The notes below the pieces were generated by a model. That model saw only the letters and a list, made by a program, of their open reading frames with translations. It was not told the origin of the DNA and made no database searches. A stretch of 64,000 nt of DNA from Janthinobacterium sp. TND4EL3 (GTDB lineage Bacteria; Pseudomonadota; Gammaproteobacteria; Burkholderiales; Burkholderiaceae_D): positions 62,001 to 126,000 of the forward strand of contig NZ_FTMV01000005.1 in NCBI RefSeq assembly GCF_900156175.1. The letters run 5' to 3'. The translations under genes and the position numbers were made by a program. This document shows, one piece after another, positions 26,969 through 37,531 of this stretch. Every line of letters begins with the position of its first letter. The stretch's first letter is position 1.

Positions 26969-28592
26969 CGTGAATGATTCAAATAGTTTCGTAATTCGAA
27001 CGGAGGATCTCCGACCGGAAGAGATCCTAGGCTTATTCGTTCCGACCGAACGAGACTTACAATTGATCGCTAGTTTGAAGTCGGCTAGTCCGATGATCCT
27101 TGAGGGCAGTCGTGGAACAGGAAAGTCATTCTTGTTGCGAGTGTGTGAGCAGCAGCAGTTCGCGGAGTATCCGACGACGCAAGTCGTCCCTGTGTACATC
27201 TCATTTGTGAAGAGTTCGCTACTCAGCACGAAAAACGATCAACAATTCCAGCAATGGATGCTTGCCCGGCTTGCATCGCGTGTACTTCGCACTTTGTACC
27301 AGCTCGGTTTGCTTGCAAAGCCCACCGCCTCTGCGACAGTGCTTGCAGGAGGAGCGGTCGGTGTGGTTGGTGAGGAGACGCCCCTAGAACGAATTGCGCA
27401 GCGCTTTGAGGATTCGTTTAAGAAGCCTGGCGATCTCGTTGATGCTGGAGACGTTCCGGACGTGGAGTCCTTTAAGGATGCGGTTGAGGATCTGTGCGGC
27501 GAACTTGGATTGCGCCGTATCAATGTTCTTTTTGATGAAGCGGCCCATATTTTTAGGCCGGAGCAACAGAGGCAGTTCTTCACGTTGTTCAGGGACCTTC
27601 GCTCCCCTTACATGACATGCAATGCTGCGGTTTATCCTGGTGTAACGTCGTATGGTCCATCATTTGAGGCAGTGCATGATGCACAGATTGAATCCTTAAA
27701 TCGCGACATTCACGCGCCAACATACCGCGAGCAGATGCGGGAGATTGTGCTGAAGCAATCTGGTGCTGAACTTCAAAGTGATATCGAACGGAACGGTGAA
27801 AACTTCAACGCGCTTGCTCTCGCCGTTAGTGGCAATCCGCGACTATTGCTCAAGACCGTAGCGCTCGCCGGAAAACTTCGCTCTTCTGATTCGCAGGCTG
27901 TGCTAAAGGATTTCTATCGAAACGCAATTTGGGCCGAGCACAGCGCCCTTGCTGAACGCTATCCTGGACACAAAGAATTGATCGACTGGGGGCGTGTATT
28001 TGTTGAGCAGTTTGCGATTCCTGATGCGATCAAGAAAAATGAGGTCTGGAAGGCTGAAAGTAAACCCGAACGTACTTGCTACTTTTGGGTGCATCGTGAC
28101 GCACCGGAAGCGGTTAAGGAAGCGCTCCGTCTACTTGCGTACACTGGAGTAATCACAAAGCTGGATTCCGGAGTCATAGCGACCCGCAGTGAGGTTGGTG
28201 TCCGTTATGCGATCAACATAGGTTGTGTTGCTGCTCCTTCAGCGAACCCTGTGGCATATATAACTGAATTAAGAAAAGGACTGACCGTTAAACGGTTCAC
28301 CGAGTACGGCCAGAATATGCCTGCGTTTGTTGAAATCGCGGCTCGGGTAGGTGCTATGGCAGACGCGGATCTTTCAACGGAACTCGCGCGATTGTTATCG
28401 AAGCCGACATCGGTACTCGATTTAACGGCGCATCAACAGTGGGCGCTAAGTTCTGTAGGCATAAAGACGGTTGGGGAAGCATTGACTTCGACGGAGGCCA
28501 GATTCCGACAAGCGTCATACATTGGTCCCGTTCGGTCGCGAAAAATGATGAACGTCGTTACTGCAGCGGTCTTAGAGTTCCTGTCGGGCTGA
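26961..28592 (+). CDS. ORC/CDC6-family AAA+ ATPase with C-terminal helix-hairpin-helix
   Basis: A 543-residue protein. Walker A GSRGTGKS lies near 49-56 and Walker B NVLFDEAA near 188-195. The central AAA+ and lid region has SGNPRLLLKTVALAG (sensor 2-like). The pattern is that of the bacterial ORC-CDC6-like ATPases found in defence islands. The C-terminal 55 residues form two helix-hairpin-helix-like turns (SSVGIKTVGEAL and ASYIGPVRSRKMM), suggesting DNA or protein docking. The ATG at 26961 overlaps the HEPN-like gene and is preferred over an in-frame ATG at 26922. It is probably a sensor/activator for the HEPN-like protein. Confidence 0.68.
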   Translation: MPNVNDSNSFVIRTEDLRPEEILGLFVPTERDLQLIASLKSASPMILEGSRGTGKSFLLRVCEQQQFAEYPTTQVVPVYISFVKSSLLSTKNDQQFQQWMLARLASRVLRTLYQLGLLAKPTASATVLAGGAVGVVGEETPLERIAQRFEDSFKKPGDLVDAGDVPDVESFKDAVEDLCGELGLRRINVLFDEAAHIFRPEQQRQFFTLFRDLRSPYMTCNAAVYPGVTSYGPSFEAVHDAQIESLNRDIHAPTYREQMREIVLKQSGAELQSDIERNGENFNALALAVSGNPRLLLKTVALAGKLRSSDSQAVLKDFYRNAIWAEHSALAERYPGHKELIDWGRVFVEQFAIPDAIKKNEVWKAESKPERTCYFWVHRDAPEAVKEALRLLAYTGVITKLDSGVIATRSEVGVRYAINIGCVAAPSANPVAYITELRKGLTVKRFTEYGQNMPAFVEIAARVGAMADADLSTELARLLSKPTSVLDLTAHQQWALSSVGIKTVGEALTSTEARFRQASYIGPVRSRKMMNVVTAAVLEFLSG

Positions 28593-28638
28593 CACCGGAT
28601 GACTAAGCACGCCAAGTTTAATCGATTAGGGGGCCTGC

Positions 28639-28789
28639 TGTTGGCGCCGACGCTTAATTGACCCACGGCGCCGGAAATTGCTGACCCAGCTAGCCTGTGG
28701 CTAAACGATGGATGGGAGCGGTTTCTGGCCGACTCCGTACGGGGCAGTTTGAGTCGGCCACGTGGGGCAATTTGGCGTTGGCGCCAACA
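28639..28789. mobile_element. 151-bp mini-element with IS21-like ends, copy 1
   Basis: Starts TGTTGGCGCCGACG and ends with the inverse, GTTGGCGCCAACA. Each end carries a second, subterminal TTGACCC-like motif about 40 bp in, as in the multiple terminal repeats of the IS21 family. No gene lies inside. Two other copies of nearly the same length are at 37724 and 47639. No target duplication is recognisable. Confidence 0.7.
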
Positions 28790-29244
28790 TTGGCTACCTG
28801 CGGGGATCTCCGGGCGAGTTGCTGCTGTCGCAGGCTGGCCGCCTCTCGCAAGCCGAAGCCGTGGGCAGCGAGGCGCTGAACGCGAAAAAGCTGTGCGCCG
28901 GCCGGACCAACGTCTGGATCGCGAACCGCAAGCTGGCAGAGCTCGCGTGGTGCAGTACGGGTGGAAAGCCCGAGGAGCTACGGTTCGGGCCGGTGATCCT
29001 GGAGTTACGCATGTTTGCGGCAGCCGGGAGTGTCCGTCTGCTGAGGCCGCCAAATGGCGCAAGGCCCATGACGAGATGCGCGTCAATGGCACTTCATCAT
29101 GCAGGCGCCAATTTTTCAGTCACAACGATTGAACCACCAGCGTGATTTCTGCCTGCTGCGATTTGTTACAATCTACAATCATTTGTTAAGAAAAAACACT
29201 CACGGTTATCCGTCACGCAACAGCATTCCAGAAATTGATAAGAA
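28790..29244. other. Unassigned stretch between mini-element copy 1 and hsdM
   Basis: 455 bp of GC-rich sequence to about 29100, then AT-rich. Three overlapping plus-strand frames are open, none with a recognisable domain; the coding-like composition shifts frame near 28950, suggesting a decayed gene. The AT-rich last 100 bp should carry the hsdM promoter. Confidence 0.35.
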
Positions 29245-30810
29245 ATGACAAGTTCAACCACGCTGCAAGACCTCGAAAACCGTCTCTGGGCCGCAGCCAA
29301 CCAGCTTTGGGCGATGACCGACCTGAAGCCGTCCGAGTTTTCCACCCCCGTGCTGGGCCTGCTTTTCCTGCGCTACGCAGAAAAGAAATTTACCGATGCC
29401 GAAGCGCGCTTCGCTGCCGATGGCATGGAGCATGGCGACATTGACAAGACCGACTTCCAGGCCGAGGGCGTGCTGTACTTACCCGAACATACGCGGTTTA
29501 GCTACCTGGTTAATCTACCGGAAGGTGAGAACTTGAGCAAAGCTGTCAACGACGCGATGGCTGCCATCGAGTGGGAAAACGAAGACTTGCGCGGCGTGCT
29601 GCCGCGCGACTACGCCAAGCTCGACAATGCGGTAATACAGGAACTGTTGCGCCTGCTGGCGCCGGTGAATGTTGAGGGCGACGCCTTCGGCAAGGTCTAT
29701 GAATATTTCCTCGGCAAGTTTGCCATGGCCGAAGGGCAAAAGGGCGGCGTGTTCTACACCCCGACCAGCATCGTCAAGCTGATAGTCGAGATTCTGGAAC
29801 CCTACCATGGCAGGATTTTCGACCCTGCCTGCGGTTCCAGCGGCATGTTCGTTCAGAGCGCGGCGTTCGTCACGGCCCATCAACGGCGCGCGGTCGATGA
29901 GCTGGCCGTGTTCGGCACCGAAAAATCGTCGGATACCGTCAAGCTCGGCAAGATGAATCTGGCGGTGCATGGCTTGTCCGGCGATGTGCGCGTGGCCAAC
30001 AGTTTTTTTGAAGACCCGCACGAAAGCGTTGGCAAGAATGGCAAGGGTAAGTTCGATTTCGTGATGGCCAATCCGCCCTTCAACGTCAGCGGCATCGACA
30101 AGGACCGCATCCAGGGTGACCCGCGCCTGCCATTCGGCGTGCCCAGCACCGACAATGCCAATTACCTGTGGATACAATATTTTTACAGTGCGCTGAACGA
30201 CACCGGCCGCGCCGGCTTTGTGATGGCCAATTCGGCCGGCGACGCGCGCGGCAGCGAACTGGAAATCCGCAAGCAAATCCTGCAGTCGGGCAGCGTCGAT
30301 GCGGTTGTCAGCATCGGCAGCAATTTTTTCTACACGGTGACGCTGCCTTGCACGCTCTGGTTTTTCGACAAGGGCAAGCGCAGTAGCGAGCGCAAAGACA
30401 AAGTGCTGTTCATCGACGCCCGCCACATCTACCGGCAAGTCACTCGTTCGGTGCGCGACTTCAATCCAGCCCAATGTGAATTTCTGTCCAACATCGCGCG
30501 CCTGTATCGCGGCGAGCAGCCTGAAAACATGCGCGGCAGCGCCGAACTGATGGCGCAGCATTTTCCTGCTGGAGTCTATGTCGATGTGGCAGGCCTGTGC
30601 AAGGCGGCGATGCTGGCCGAGATTGAGGCGCAGGGATGGAGCTTAAATCCGGGGCGGTATGTTGGGGTAGCGGGTAAAGGCGCTGATGATTTTATTTTTT
30701 CTGAAAAAATTGAAATGCTGGGAGAGGAAATTGAAGAATTAAACTCAAAATCCCATGAGCTAGAGTTTTCAATTTCTCAGTGTCTAGCTGATTTACGCTT
30801 ACGTTTTTAA
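29245..30810 (+). CDS. hsdM: Type I restriction-modification DNA methyltransferase subunit
   Basis: A 521-residue adenine-N6 methyltransferase. An N-terminal helical domain ([14 protein letters not shown] and [11 protein letters not shown]) is followed by the methylase with [10 protein letters not shown] near 165, motif [12 protein letters not shown] near 193 and the catalytic NPPF near 274. It forms M2S with HsdS for modification and R2M2S for restriction. From about 30660 the 3' end turns AT-rich and continues so into hsdS, a sign of recombination in the specificity region. Confidence 0.95.
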   Translation: MTSSTTLQDLENRLWAAANQLWAMTDLKPSEFSTPVLGLLFLRYAEKKFTDAEARFAADGMEHGDIDKTDFQAEGVLYLPEHTRFSYLVNLPEGENLSKAVNDAMAAIEWENEDLRGVLPRDYAKLDNAVIQELLRLLAPVNVEGDAFGKVYEYFLGKFAMAEGQKGGVFYTPTSIVKLIVEILEPYHGRIFDPACGSSGMFVQSAAFVTAHQRRAVDELAVFGTEKSSDTVKLGKMNLAVHGLSGDVRVANSFFEDPHESVGKNGKGKFDFVMANPPFNVSGIDKDRIQGDPRLPFGVPSTDNANYLWIQYFYSALNDTGRAGFVMANSAGDARGSELEIRKQILQSGSVDAVVSIGSNFFYTVTLPCTLWFFDKGKRSSERKDKVLFIDARHIYRQVTRSVRDFNPAQCEFLSNIARLYRGEQPENMRGSAELMAQHFPAGVYVDVAGLCKAAMLAEIEAQGWSLNPGRYVGVAGKGADDFIFSEKIEMLGEEIEELNSKSHELEFSISQCLADLRLRF

Positions 30811-30824
30811 AGAGAGATTACGTT

Positions 30825-32045
30825 ATGCTTTTTAAAGATTTTGTTGAAATCAATCCGAGCGTAAAATTAACTAAGGATGCTAATTATCCGTTTGTCAGAA
30901 TGGAAGACATCACACCAGGCCGTCGCTATGTTTCAGCTTCAATAGTAAGGATGGCGGGGGGAGGGGCTAAATTTTCCCATGGGGATACTCTGTTTGCTCG
31001 TATTACACCATGCCTTCAAAATGGGAAAATTTCTCAATTTAGAGCCAAGTCCGGTCAACTTGGCTTTGGATCAACTGAATACTGGGTATTTCGAGCTAGA
31101 GAAGGTATTTCTGATCCATCATTTATTTATTATTTGGCTAATTCTCACTTGATCCGAAAGACAGCTGAGAAAAGTATGGTTGGTGCATCAGGACGCCAAA
31201 GGGCCATAATTGGCGCTATCGAAGATCTGAAGATAGATGCCCCAACTCTTAAGAATCAACGCCAGATTGCCGCCATCCTGTCCGCCTACGACGACCTGAT
31301 TGAAAACAATAGTCGGCGTATCGCTATTCTGGAGGAAATGGCGATGCAGATTTATGAAGAATGGTTCGTCAATTATCGCTTCCCGGGCCACGAAGCTGTA
31401 CCACTCGTCGAATCCGAACTTGGGCCAGTGCCGGAAGGTTGGGATGTTGTCAGCGCTGCCGATGCCGTCGAGGTCAACCCCAAGGTCAAGGTGCCTAAAG
31501 AGGGGGAGAAACCATTCGCTCCGATGGGCTGCCTGTCAGAAGTCAATATGCTAATTTCCAATGTTGAAGAGAGAGCAGGAAATAGCGGTGCCAAATTTCA
31601 AAATGGTGATACGCTTTTTGCCCGCATAACTCCCTGCCTTGAAAATGGAAAAACAGCCTACGTGCAATTTTTACCTTCGCCCGAATCGGTGGCATTTGGC
31701 TCTACCGAGTTCATCGTTTTACGCTCCAAGAAACTAACGCCGGAATTCGTCTACTTGCTGGCCCGGTCGGACAGTTTTCGCAATAACGCCATCAAGAGTA
31801 TGGCCGGTTCCGATGGACGCCAGCGCGTCAAGGAGGCCTGCTTTGCGTCCTACATGCTGGCTCTCCCCGACGCAAAAACGCTGGAGAAATTTCATGGCAT
31901 GGTTCACCCGATGTTCGACATGATTTATGTTTTGGCTCGCAAGAATGAGAACCTCCGTCAAACCCGCGACCTGCTGCTGCCGCGCCTGATTTCTGGCGAA
32001 CTCGACGTTTCGACGATGCCGGTGCCCGAGGACATGGCCGCATGA
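30825..32045 (+). CDS. hsdS: Type I restriction-modification specificity subunit
   Basis: A 406-residue specificity subunit with two target-recognition domains, each ending in a central/terminal conserved helix. LKNQRQIAAILSAYDDLIEN near 145-165 separates TRD1 from TRD2, and a second long helix lies at the C-terminus. Both TRDs contain the same DTLFARITPCL-NGK core, so they are related half-site readers. The first half is markedly AT-richer than the second. The target sequence cannot be predicted. Its end overlaps the next gene by four bases (ATGA). Confidence 0.93.
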   Translation: MLFKDFVEINPSVKLTKDANYPFVRMEDITPGRRYVSASIVRMAGGGAKFSHGDTLFARITPCLQNGKISQFRAKSGQLGFGSTEYWVFRAREGISDPSFIYYLANSHLIRKTAEKSMVGASGRQRAIIGAIEDLKIDAPTLKNQRQIAAILSAYDDLIENNSRRIAILEEMAMQIYEEWFVNYRFPGHEAVPLVESELGPVPEGWDVVSAADAVEVNPKVKVPKEGEKPFAPMGCLSEVNMLISNVEERAGNSGAKFQNGDTLFARITPCLENGKTAYVQFLPSPESVAFGSTEFIVLRSKKLTPEFVYLLARSDSFRNNAIKSMAGSDGRQRVKEACFASYMLALPDAKTLEKFHGMVHPMFDMIYVLARKNENLRQTRDLLLPRLISGELDVSTMPVPEDMAA

Positions 32046-33688
32046 GCGAAGAAAATCAGCTCTACGACAAGAAATCGTTGAAAGTGCTCAAGGGCGGCGA
32101 CGTCGGCTTGCGCGACTTGGCAAGCGATTGCGTGGCCTTTGCCAATGCCAGCGGCGGCCGCATCGATATCGGCATCGAGGACGACGCCAGCGCGCCAGAG
32201 CCCGGGCAGCGCGTGAGCGATGCGCAGCTTGGCAAGCTGCAGAAAATGATTCCCAGCCTGACGGTGAACGTAGCCATTTCGGTTACCAAACAGGTGACGG
32301 AAAACGGTGCTGAACTCCTGTTGCTGCAAGTGTTTCCATCGAGCCAGAACATCGCGGCCACGTCGGACGGGCGCTATTTTTTGCGCGTGGCCGACGAGTC
32401 GCGCCGCCTGATGCCGGAAGACCTCGGCCGCCTGATGAACGACAAGTCGGCTTTCGTATGGGAAGCCCAGCCGATGCGGCAAGTGCCAATGCAGCAGGTG
32501 GATGCGGACAAGCTGCGTGACTTCCTGCGCAACATTCGTACCTCTGACCGGGTCAGCGAGCGCGTGAAGCAGAAGTCGGACCGCGAAGTGCTGGAGCACT
32601 ACCTGATGGTGCGCGATGATTGCCTGACCAATCTGGGTGTGCTGTGGGTGGGCTTGCGCAATGACCGTGCGGTGCTGCGCTATGCGCCGATTGTCCAGTT
32701 CATCCGTTACGACGAGCTTGGCAACAAGGTATTCAAACGCACCTGGGATGATTACAGCCTGAACCCGCAGGAGCTGATCGAAGCCATCTGGCGCGATGTA
32801 CCTGATTGGCAGGACAGTTATGAATTCCCTGACGGCCTGTTCCGCAAAAATATTCCGCACTTCGACGAGGTGGTAGTGCGTGAACTGTTGGCCAATGCGC
32901 TGGTGCATCGGCCCTATACACAGGGCGGCGATATCTTCATCTGTTTGTACCCAGACCGACTGGAAGTGCACAACCCGGGCTTGCTGCCGCTGGGTGTGAC
33001 TGTAGCCAATATCTTGCATACTACGAAGAAACGCAACGACCATCTGGCGCAAGTCTTTTACGACCTGCGCCTGATGGAGCGCGAGGGGTCGGGTTTTGAC
33101 AAGATGTACGAAGTGCTGCTGGCGAGTGGTCGGCCCGGTCCAGTGGTGGTGGAAGGCGACGACCGGGTGACGGTAACCGTGGCACGCCGCGTGGCGCACC
33201 CGGCGGTCATTGATTTGATTGACAAGGCGGACCGCGCCTATCAGTTGCAGGCGCGCGAACGTATCACGCTGGGCTTGATTGCTCAGCATGAGTCGATGAC
33301 GGCGACGCAGCTTTGTAAGGCGCTGGCGATCAAGAGCGCCGACTTGCTGAAGCCCTGGCTGGGGCGCCTGGAGAATTTCGGTATCGTGGTGACCAAAGGC
33401 CGGACCAAGGGCACCGCTTACTCGGTCAGCCCGGCCGTGCTGCGCGCACACGACTTCCGGGGCCGTACTTCGCTGAAAGGCATCGAGCGCCACCGGCTGC
33501 GCGAGCTGATTGTCAGTGACCTGCAAATTTATGGCGTGGCAAAGCGGGGTGAGATTCATGATCGGATTGGCCGGGACGTGCCGGAGCGGCAGTTGCGCAG
33601 CGAGTTGATGAGCATGGCGGAGGACGGTGTGCTGGAGGCTATAGGCGAGCGTGGTGGCCGGCGCTATGGATTGACAAAAAAGACGTGA
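32042..33688 (+). CDS. AlbA_2 / divergent-AAA (RecG-like) transcriptional-regulator-type protein
   Basis: A 548-residue protein of the COG2865 type. An N-terminal AlbA_2 DNA-binding domain (ASGGRIDIGIEDD near 38-50) is followed by a GHKL-like ATPase segment with ELLANALVHRPY near 283, YPDRLEVHNPG near 305 and GSGFDKMYE near 350, and then winged-helix modules. Such genes are often embedded in type I restriction loci between hsdS and hsdR. They are thought to regulate the locus, but the biochemical role is not established. The ATGA overlap with hsdS indicates co-translation. Confidence 0.8.
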   Translation: MSEENQLYDKKSLKVLKGGDVGLRDLASDCVAFANASGGRIDIGIEDDASAPEPGQRVSDAQLGKLQKMIPSLTVNVAISVTKQVTENGAELLLLQVFPSSQNIAATSDGRYFLRVADESRRLMPEDLGRLMNDKSAFVWEAQPMRQVPMQQVDADKLRDFLRNIRTSDRVSERVKQKSDREVLEHYLMVRDDCLTNLGVLWVGLRNDRAVLRYAPIVQFIRYDELGNKVFKRTWDDYSLNPQELIEAIWRDVPDWQDSYEFPDGLFRKNIPHFDEVVVRELLANALVHRPYTQGGDIFICLYPDRLEVHNPGLLPLGVTVANILHTTKKRNDHLAQVFYDLRLMEREGSGFDKMYEVLLASGRPGPVVVEGDDRVTVTVARRVAHPAVIDLIDKADRAYQLQARERITLGLIAQHESMTATQLCKALAIKSADLLKPWLGRLENFGIVVTKGRTKGTAYSVSPAVLRAHDFRGRTSLKGIERHRLRELIVSDLQIYGVAKRGEIHDRIGRDVPERQLRSELMSMAEDGVLEAIGERGGRRYGLTKKT

Positions 33689-33891
33689 ATAACCGGGTCG
33701 GTGTCAAAGTTTTGTCAATCTAATTGACTAAGGATTTCGTAAGTCATTGTTAATTAAGGATAATTCTATGGTTTTGATTGCCGAAATCCGTAAAATTTAT
33801 AAGTGAAAACTGTCAATGCACGGTATCGATTAGGCATTGTTTTTTGCGCTTTGCTTGTATTTGAAACTACCTTTCGGGAGTGACCGGAACT
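33689..33891. other. AT-rich leader before hsdR
   Basis: 203 bp, AT-rich, between the AlbA_2 gene and hsdR. It contains a 12-codon mini-ORF (33769-33804) and TTGACT at 33724 without a well-spaced -10. It may carry a separate promoter for hsdR. Confidence 0.35.
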
Positions 33892-36800
33892 ATGCTCTAC
33901 AACTCCGAACAAACCATTCCTCTTCATGCGCGCGAAGCGTCGGCCGCCTACGGCGAGATGCTGCTGGTGGAAGCACCGGCCATCGCCCTGCTACAAACGC
34001 TGGGCTGGGCGCACGCCGACTTGTATCAGGAAAGAATGGGCAAGGCTGGCACGGAAGGGCGCGAAAGCGAGCATCAGGTGGTGCTGCCGCGTCGCTTGCG
34101 CGCTGCGCTTGAGCGGCTGAACCCCGGCTTGCCGGCGGCTGCCTACGAGCAAGCTGTCGAGCAACTGAGTGCCGACCGCAGCCGCGAGACGCCAGTCAAT
34201 GCCAATCGTGCCATTTACAGCTTGCTGCGCGATGGCGTCAAGGTTGCACTGCCCGATGACGAGGGCACGATGAGCAATGAGACGCTGGCCGTCATCGATT
34301 GGCGTGACCCGACCCGCAATGAATTTTTCGTCGCAACGCAGTTCTGGGTCAGGAGCGACATGTACCGGCGCCGCTGCGACGGCGTGGGCTTCATCAATGG
34401 CTTGCCGCTGGTGTTCCTGGAGTTCAAGGCGCCGTCGGTCAATCTGAAGTCGGCCTTCGACGACAATTTGCGCGATTACCGTGGACAAAGTATACCGCAG
34501 CTATTTCATTACAACGCGCTCATTATGCTGTCCAACGGGCGCGAGACGAAGGTCGGCACGCTGACGTCGATGTGGGAGCACTTTGCCGAATGGAAGCGTA
34601 TTTCCAGCGAAGAGGAATCGGCTAGGGTATCGCTGGAAACGGCGCTGCGCGGCATCATGGACCACGTGCGCTTGCTGGACATGGTGGAAAATTTCACGTT
34701 GTTTGAAGAAGTCCGTGGCGGTCTCATCAAGAAAATTTCCAAAAACCATCAGTTTTTGGGGGTTAACAAGGCCATAGTCGAAATCGGTAATCTGAAGGAA
34801 AACCAGGGCAAATTAGGCGTGTTCTGGCACACGCAGGGCAGCGGCAAGAGCTTGTCGATGGTGTTCTTCACGCAGAAAATCCTGCGCACCTTGCCGGGCG
34901 CGTGGACCTTCGTGGTGGTCACAGACCGCGAGGAGCTCGATACCCAAATCTACAAGACGTTTGCCAACACTGGCGCGACCGGCGGCGCGGAAGTGCAAGC
35001 CGACAGCGCCGCGCACTTGAAGGAACTACTGGCTGGCAACCAGCGCTATGTGTTCACGCTGATTCAGAAATTCCGCAGCGACCTGGGCACCGACTACCCG
35101 GTGCTGTCGCTGCGCTCCGACATCATCGTGATGACCGATGAAGCCCACCGCAGCGAATACGGCACCTTTGCAATGAACATGCGCAAAGCATTGCCGAACG
35201 CCGCCTTCATCGGCTTTACAGGAACGCCGCTGATTGCCGGCGAAGACGAGAAAACCCGCGCCGTGTTCGGCGACTATGTATCGGTCTACAATTTCGCCCA
35301 GGCTGTCGCAGACGGTGCAACGGTGCCGCTGTACTATGAGAACCGCATCCCCGAACTGCAACTGACCAACGATGACTTGAACAGCGACCTTGAGGGTATC
35401 CTGGAAAGCGCAGCCCTCGACGATGAACAGGAAAAACGGCTGGAGCGCGAATTCGGGCGCCAATATCACCTGATTACCCGTGGCCAGCGCCTTGATGCCA
35501 TCGCTGCCGATATCGTCCTGCATTTCACTGGACGCGGCTATCGCGGCAAGGCGATGATGGTGTGCATCGACAAAGTGACAGCCGTGCGCATGTACGACAA
35601 GGTGCAGGCGCATTGGCAAGCGACATTGACGCAATTGAAGGGCGAACTGGCCCAGGCCAGCGGCGACCGTAAAAAGGCGCTGCACGAACGCATCGCGCTG
35701 ATGGAATCGACCGACATGGCGGTAGTGGTGTCGCAGGGCCAGAACGAAGTGGAAGAGCTGAAGGCCAAGGGCGTCGATATCGAGCCGCACCGGCGCCGCA
35801 TGTTGACCGGCAAGCTGGAAGACGATTTCAAGAACCCGGCATCGAACTTGCGCATGGTGTTTGTCTGCGCGATGTGGATTACCGGCTTCGATGTGCCGAC
35901 TTGCTCGACGCTGTATTTGGATAAGCCGATGAAGGCGCACACGCTGATGCAAGCCATCGCCCGCGCCAACCGTGTGGCAGAGGGCAAGACCAGCGGCCTG
36001 ATTGTCGATTACATCGGCATCTTCCAGCGCCTGCAAGACGCGCTGGCAATCTACGCTCGCCCCGGTAAAGGTGGCACTGGCCCTGCCGATGTGCCGGTCG
36101 AAGGAAAGGAGCAATTGATTGCTTTGTTGGGGCAAGCGCTGGCCACCGCCGAGGACTGGTGTACCGTGCGGCGCATCGACCTGCCGGCCATTATCGCGGC
36201 GCAGGGGTTCGAGCGCGTCGGCTTGATGATGGATGCGGTGGATGCCATTGTCGCCACCGACGAGACCAAGGGACGCTTCCTGCAACTGGCCGGACAAGTG
36301 GCTAAGCGCTACAAGGCCATATTGCCGGATGCCAGCGCATCGCGGCACGCCGCCAAATCGATTGCATTGTCTTTCCTCGCGCGCCAGGTCAAGGCATTGA
36401 TGCCGCCGGTCGACATCAGTGACGTGATGAGCGACATCGAGGCATTGCTCGACGATTCGATTGCGACCGAAGGCTACCGCATTGATGCGATGGGCATGCC
36501 GACGGCGCTGGTCAACCTGTCAGAAATCGACTTCGAGGCGCTCGACGCCGCGTTTCAAGCCAAGAAGCGCAAGCATGTCACGACCGAGCAATTGAAGGCG
36601 GCGGTCGAAAAGAAACTGAAGGATTTGACGGGCCAGAACCCACAGCGCATTGATTTTGTCGAGCGCTTCCAGAAGCTGATCGACGAGTACAACACCGGCA
36701 GCAAGAACATCGACCAGTTTTTCGAGGAACTGAAGCGCTTTGCCCAGACCTTAAGCGCCGAAGAGCAGCGCGGCGTGGCGCTCGGCTTGTCGGAAGAGGA

Positions 36801-37095
36801 ACTGGTCATCTTCGATATTCTGACCCGTCCAGACCCGGTGCTAACCCGCGAACAGGAGCTTGATGTGCGGCGCCTCGCTAGGGATTTGCTAGGTAAGCTG
36901 AAATCTGAAAAACTGATTCTGGACTGGCGTCTGAAGCAGCAAGCGCGCGCCGGCGTACAGAAAACGATACGGGACATTTTTCGCACATTGCCGCAGCCAT
37001 ACACTCTCGACCTGCGCCAAGAAAAGGCCGCCCGCGCTTACGGGTTTGTCTACGATACTTATCCTGGAAGGGCGAGGCCGGACATGCATGCGTGA
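33892..37095 (+). CDS. hsdR: Type I restriction endonuclease subunit R
   Basis: A 1067-residue motor-nuclease. The N-terminal PD-(D/E)XK nuclease has NGLPLVFLEFKAP near 168-180. The SF2 translocase has Walker A TQGSGKS near 313-319, DEAHRSEYG near 415, GFTGTPL near 442 and a motif VI-type QAIARANRV near 685. A helical C-terminal domain contacts HsdM. It cleaves unmethylated DNA after long-range ATP-driven translocation. ATG 33892 is preferred over an in-frame start four codons upstream because it gives the usual MLYNSEQ-type N-terminus and GGGAGTGACC lies just before it. The system looks complete. Confidence 0.94.
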   Translation: MLYNSEQTIPLHAREASAAYGEMLLVEAPAIALLQTLGWAHADLYQERMGKAGTEGRESEHQVVLPRRLRAALERLNPGLPAAAYEQAVEQLSADRSRETPVNANRAIYSLLRDGVKVALPDDEGTMSNETLAVIDWRDPTRNEFFVATQFWVRSDMYRRRCDGVGFINGLPLVFLEFKAPSVNLKSAFDDNLRDYRGQSIPQLFHYNALIMLSNGRETKVGTLTSMWEHFAEWKRISSEEESARVSLETALRGIMDHVRLLDMVENFTLFEEVRGGLIKKISKNHQFLGVNKAIVEIGNLKENQGKLGVFWHTQGSGKSLSMVFFTQKILRTLPGAWTFVVVTDREELDTQIYKTFANTGATGGAEVQADSAAHLKELLAGNQRYVFTLIQKFRSDLGTDYPVLSLRSDIIVMTDEAHRSEYGTFAMNMRKALPNAAFIGFTGTPLIAGEDEKTRAVFGDYVSVYNFAQAVADGATVPLYYENRIPELQLTNDDLNSDLEGILESAALDDEQEKRLEREFGRQYHLITRGQRLDAIAADIVLHFTGRGYRGKAMMVCIDKVTAVRMYDKVQAHWQATLTQLKGELAQASGDRKKALHERIALMESTDMAVVVSQGQNEVEELKAKGVDIEPHRRRMLTGKLEDDFKNPASNLRMVFVCAMWITGFDVPTCSTLYLDKPMKAHTLMQAIARANRVAEGKTSGLIVDYIGIFQRLQDALAIYARPGKGGTGPADVPVEGKEQLIALLGQALATAEDWCTVRRIDLPAIIAAQGFERVGLMMDAVDAIVATDETKGRFLQLAGQVAKRYKAILPDASASRHAAKSIALSFLARQVKALMPPVDISDVMSDIEALLDDSIATEGYRIDAMGMPTALVNLSEIDFEALDAAFQAKKRKHVTTEQLKAAVEKKLKDLTGQNPQRIDFVERFQKLIDEYNTGSKNIDQFFEELKRFAQTLSAEEQRGVALGLSEEELVIFDILTRPDPVLTREQELDVRRLARDLLGKLKSEKLILDWRLKQQARAGVQKTIRDIFRTLPQPYTLDLRQEKAARAYGFVYDTYPGRARPDMHA

Positions 37096-37531
37096 TGCGG
37101 GTGAATGCGTTTGGACGTTCGCAGTTGCGTAAGGTACAAAGTGTGATGACAAACAGGTCAGACCGTGATCCACCAAGCCTGGAGACTACTTCGGATTACC
37201 AGTCCGTGAGACAAATGAGGCGTGGGTCAGCAGATTCCATCGGGGCCAGCAGGTTCGACCTGCAAGAAGGCCGGATATAAAGCAGCAGCCTATCCTGTCC
37301 AACAGCACACAAAAATACCTGGCAAACGGGAGGCGTCAAATATAAGTAGTCTGGCACAGGTAGATTTCAAGAAATTGAATATGAACGATAGCATATGTGT
37401 AACTTCGTCAATCGGCCTAGGGTGACAGTTGCGGCATGGCATCGTCTTTCATTTTCTTATCCGTGTCATCCAATTGTTTCACTTTCTGGCAGAGGGTTGC
37501 AACCGTATGACCGGTCTATTGCGCAGGAGAA
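37096..37531. other. Decayed region downstream of hsdR
   Basis: About 435 bp with only short frames and no domain I recognise. Composition is mixed and the reading frame is repeatedly interrupted. Confidence 0.4.
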
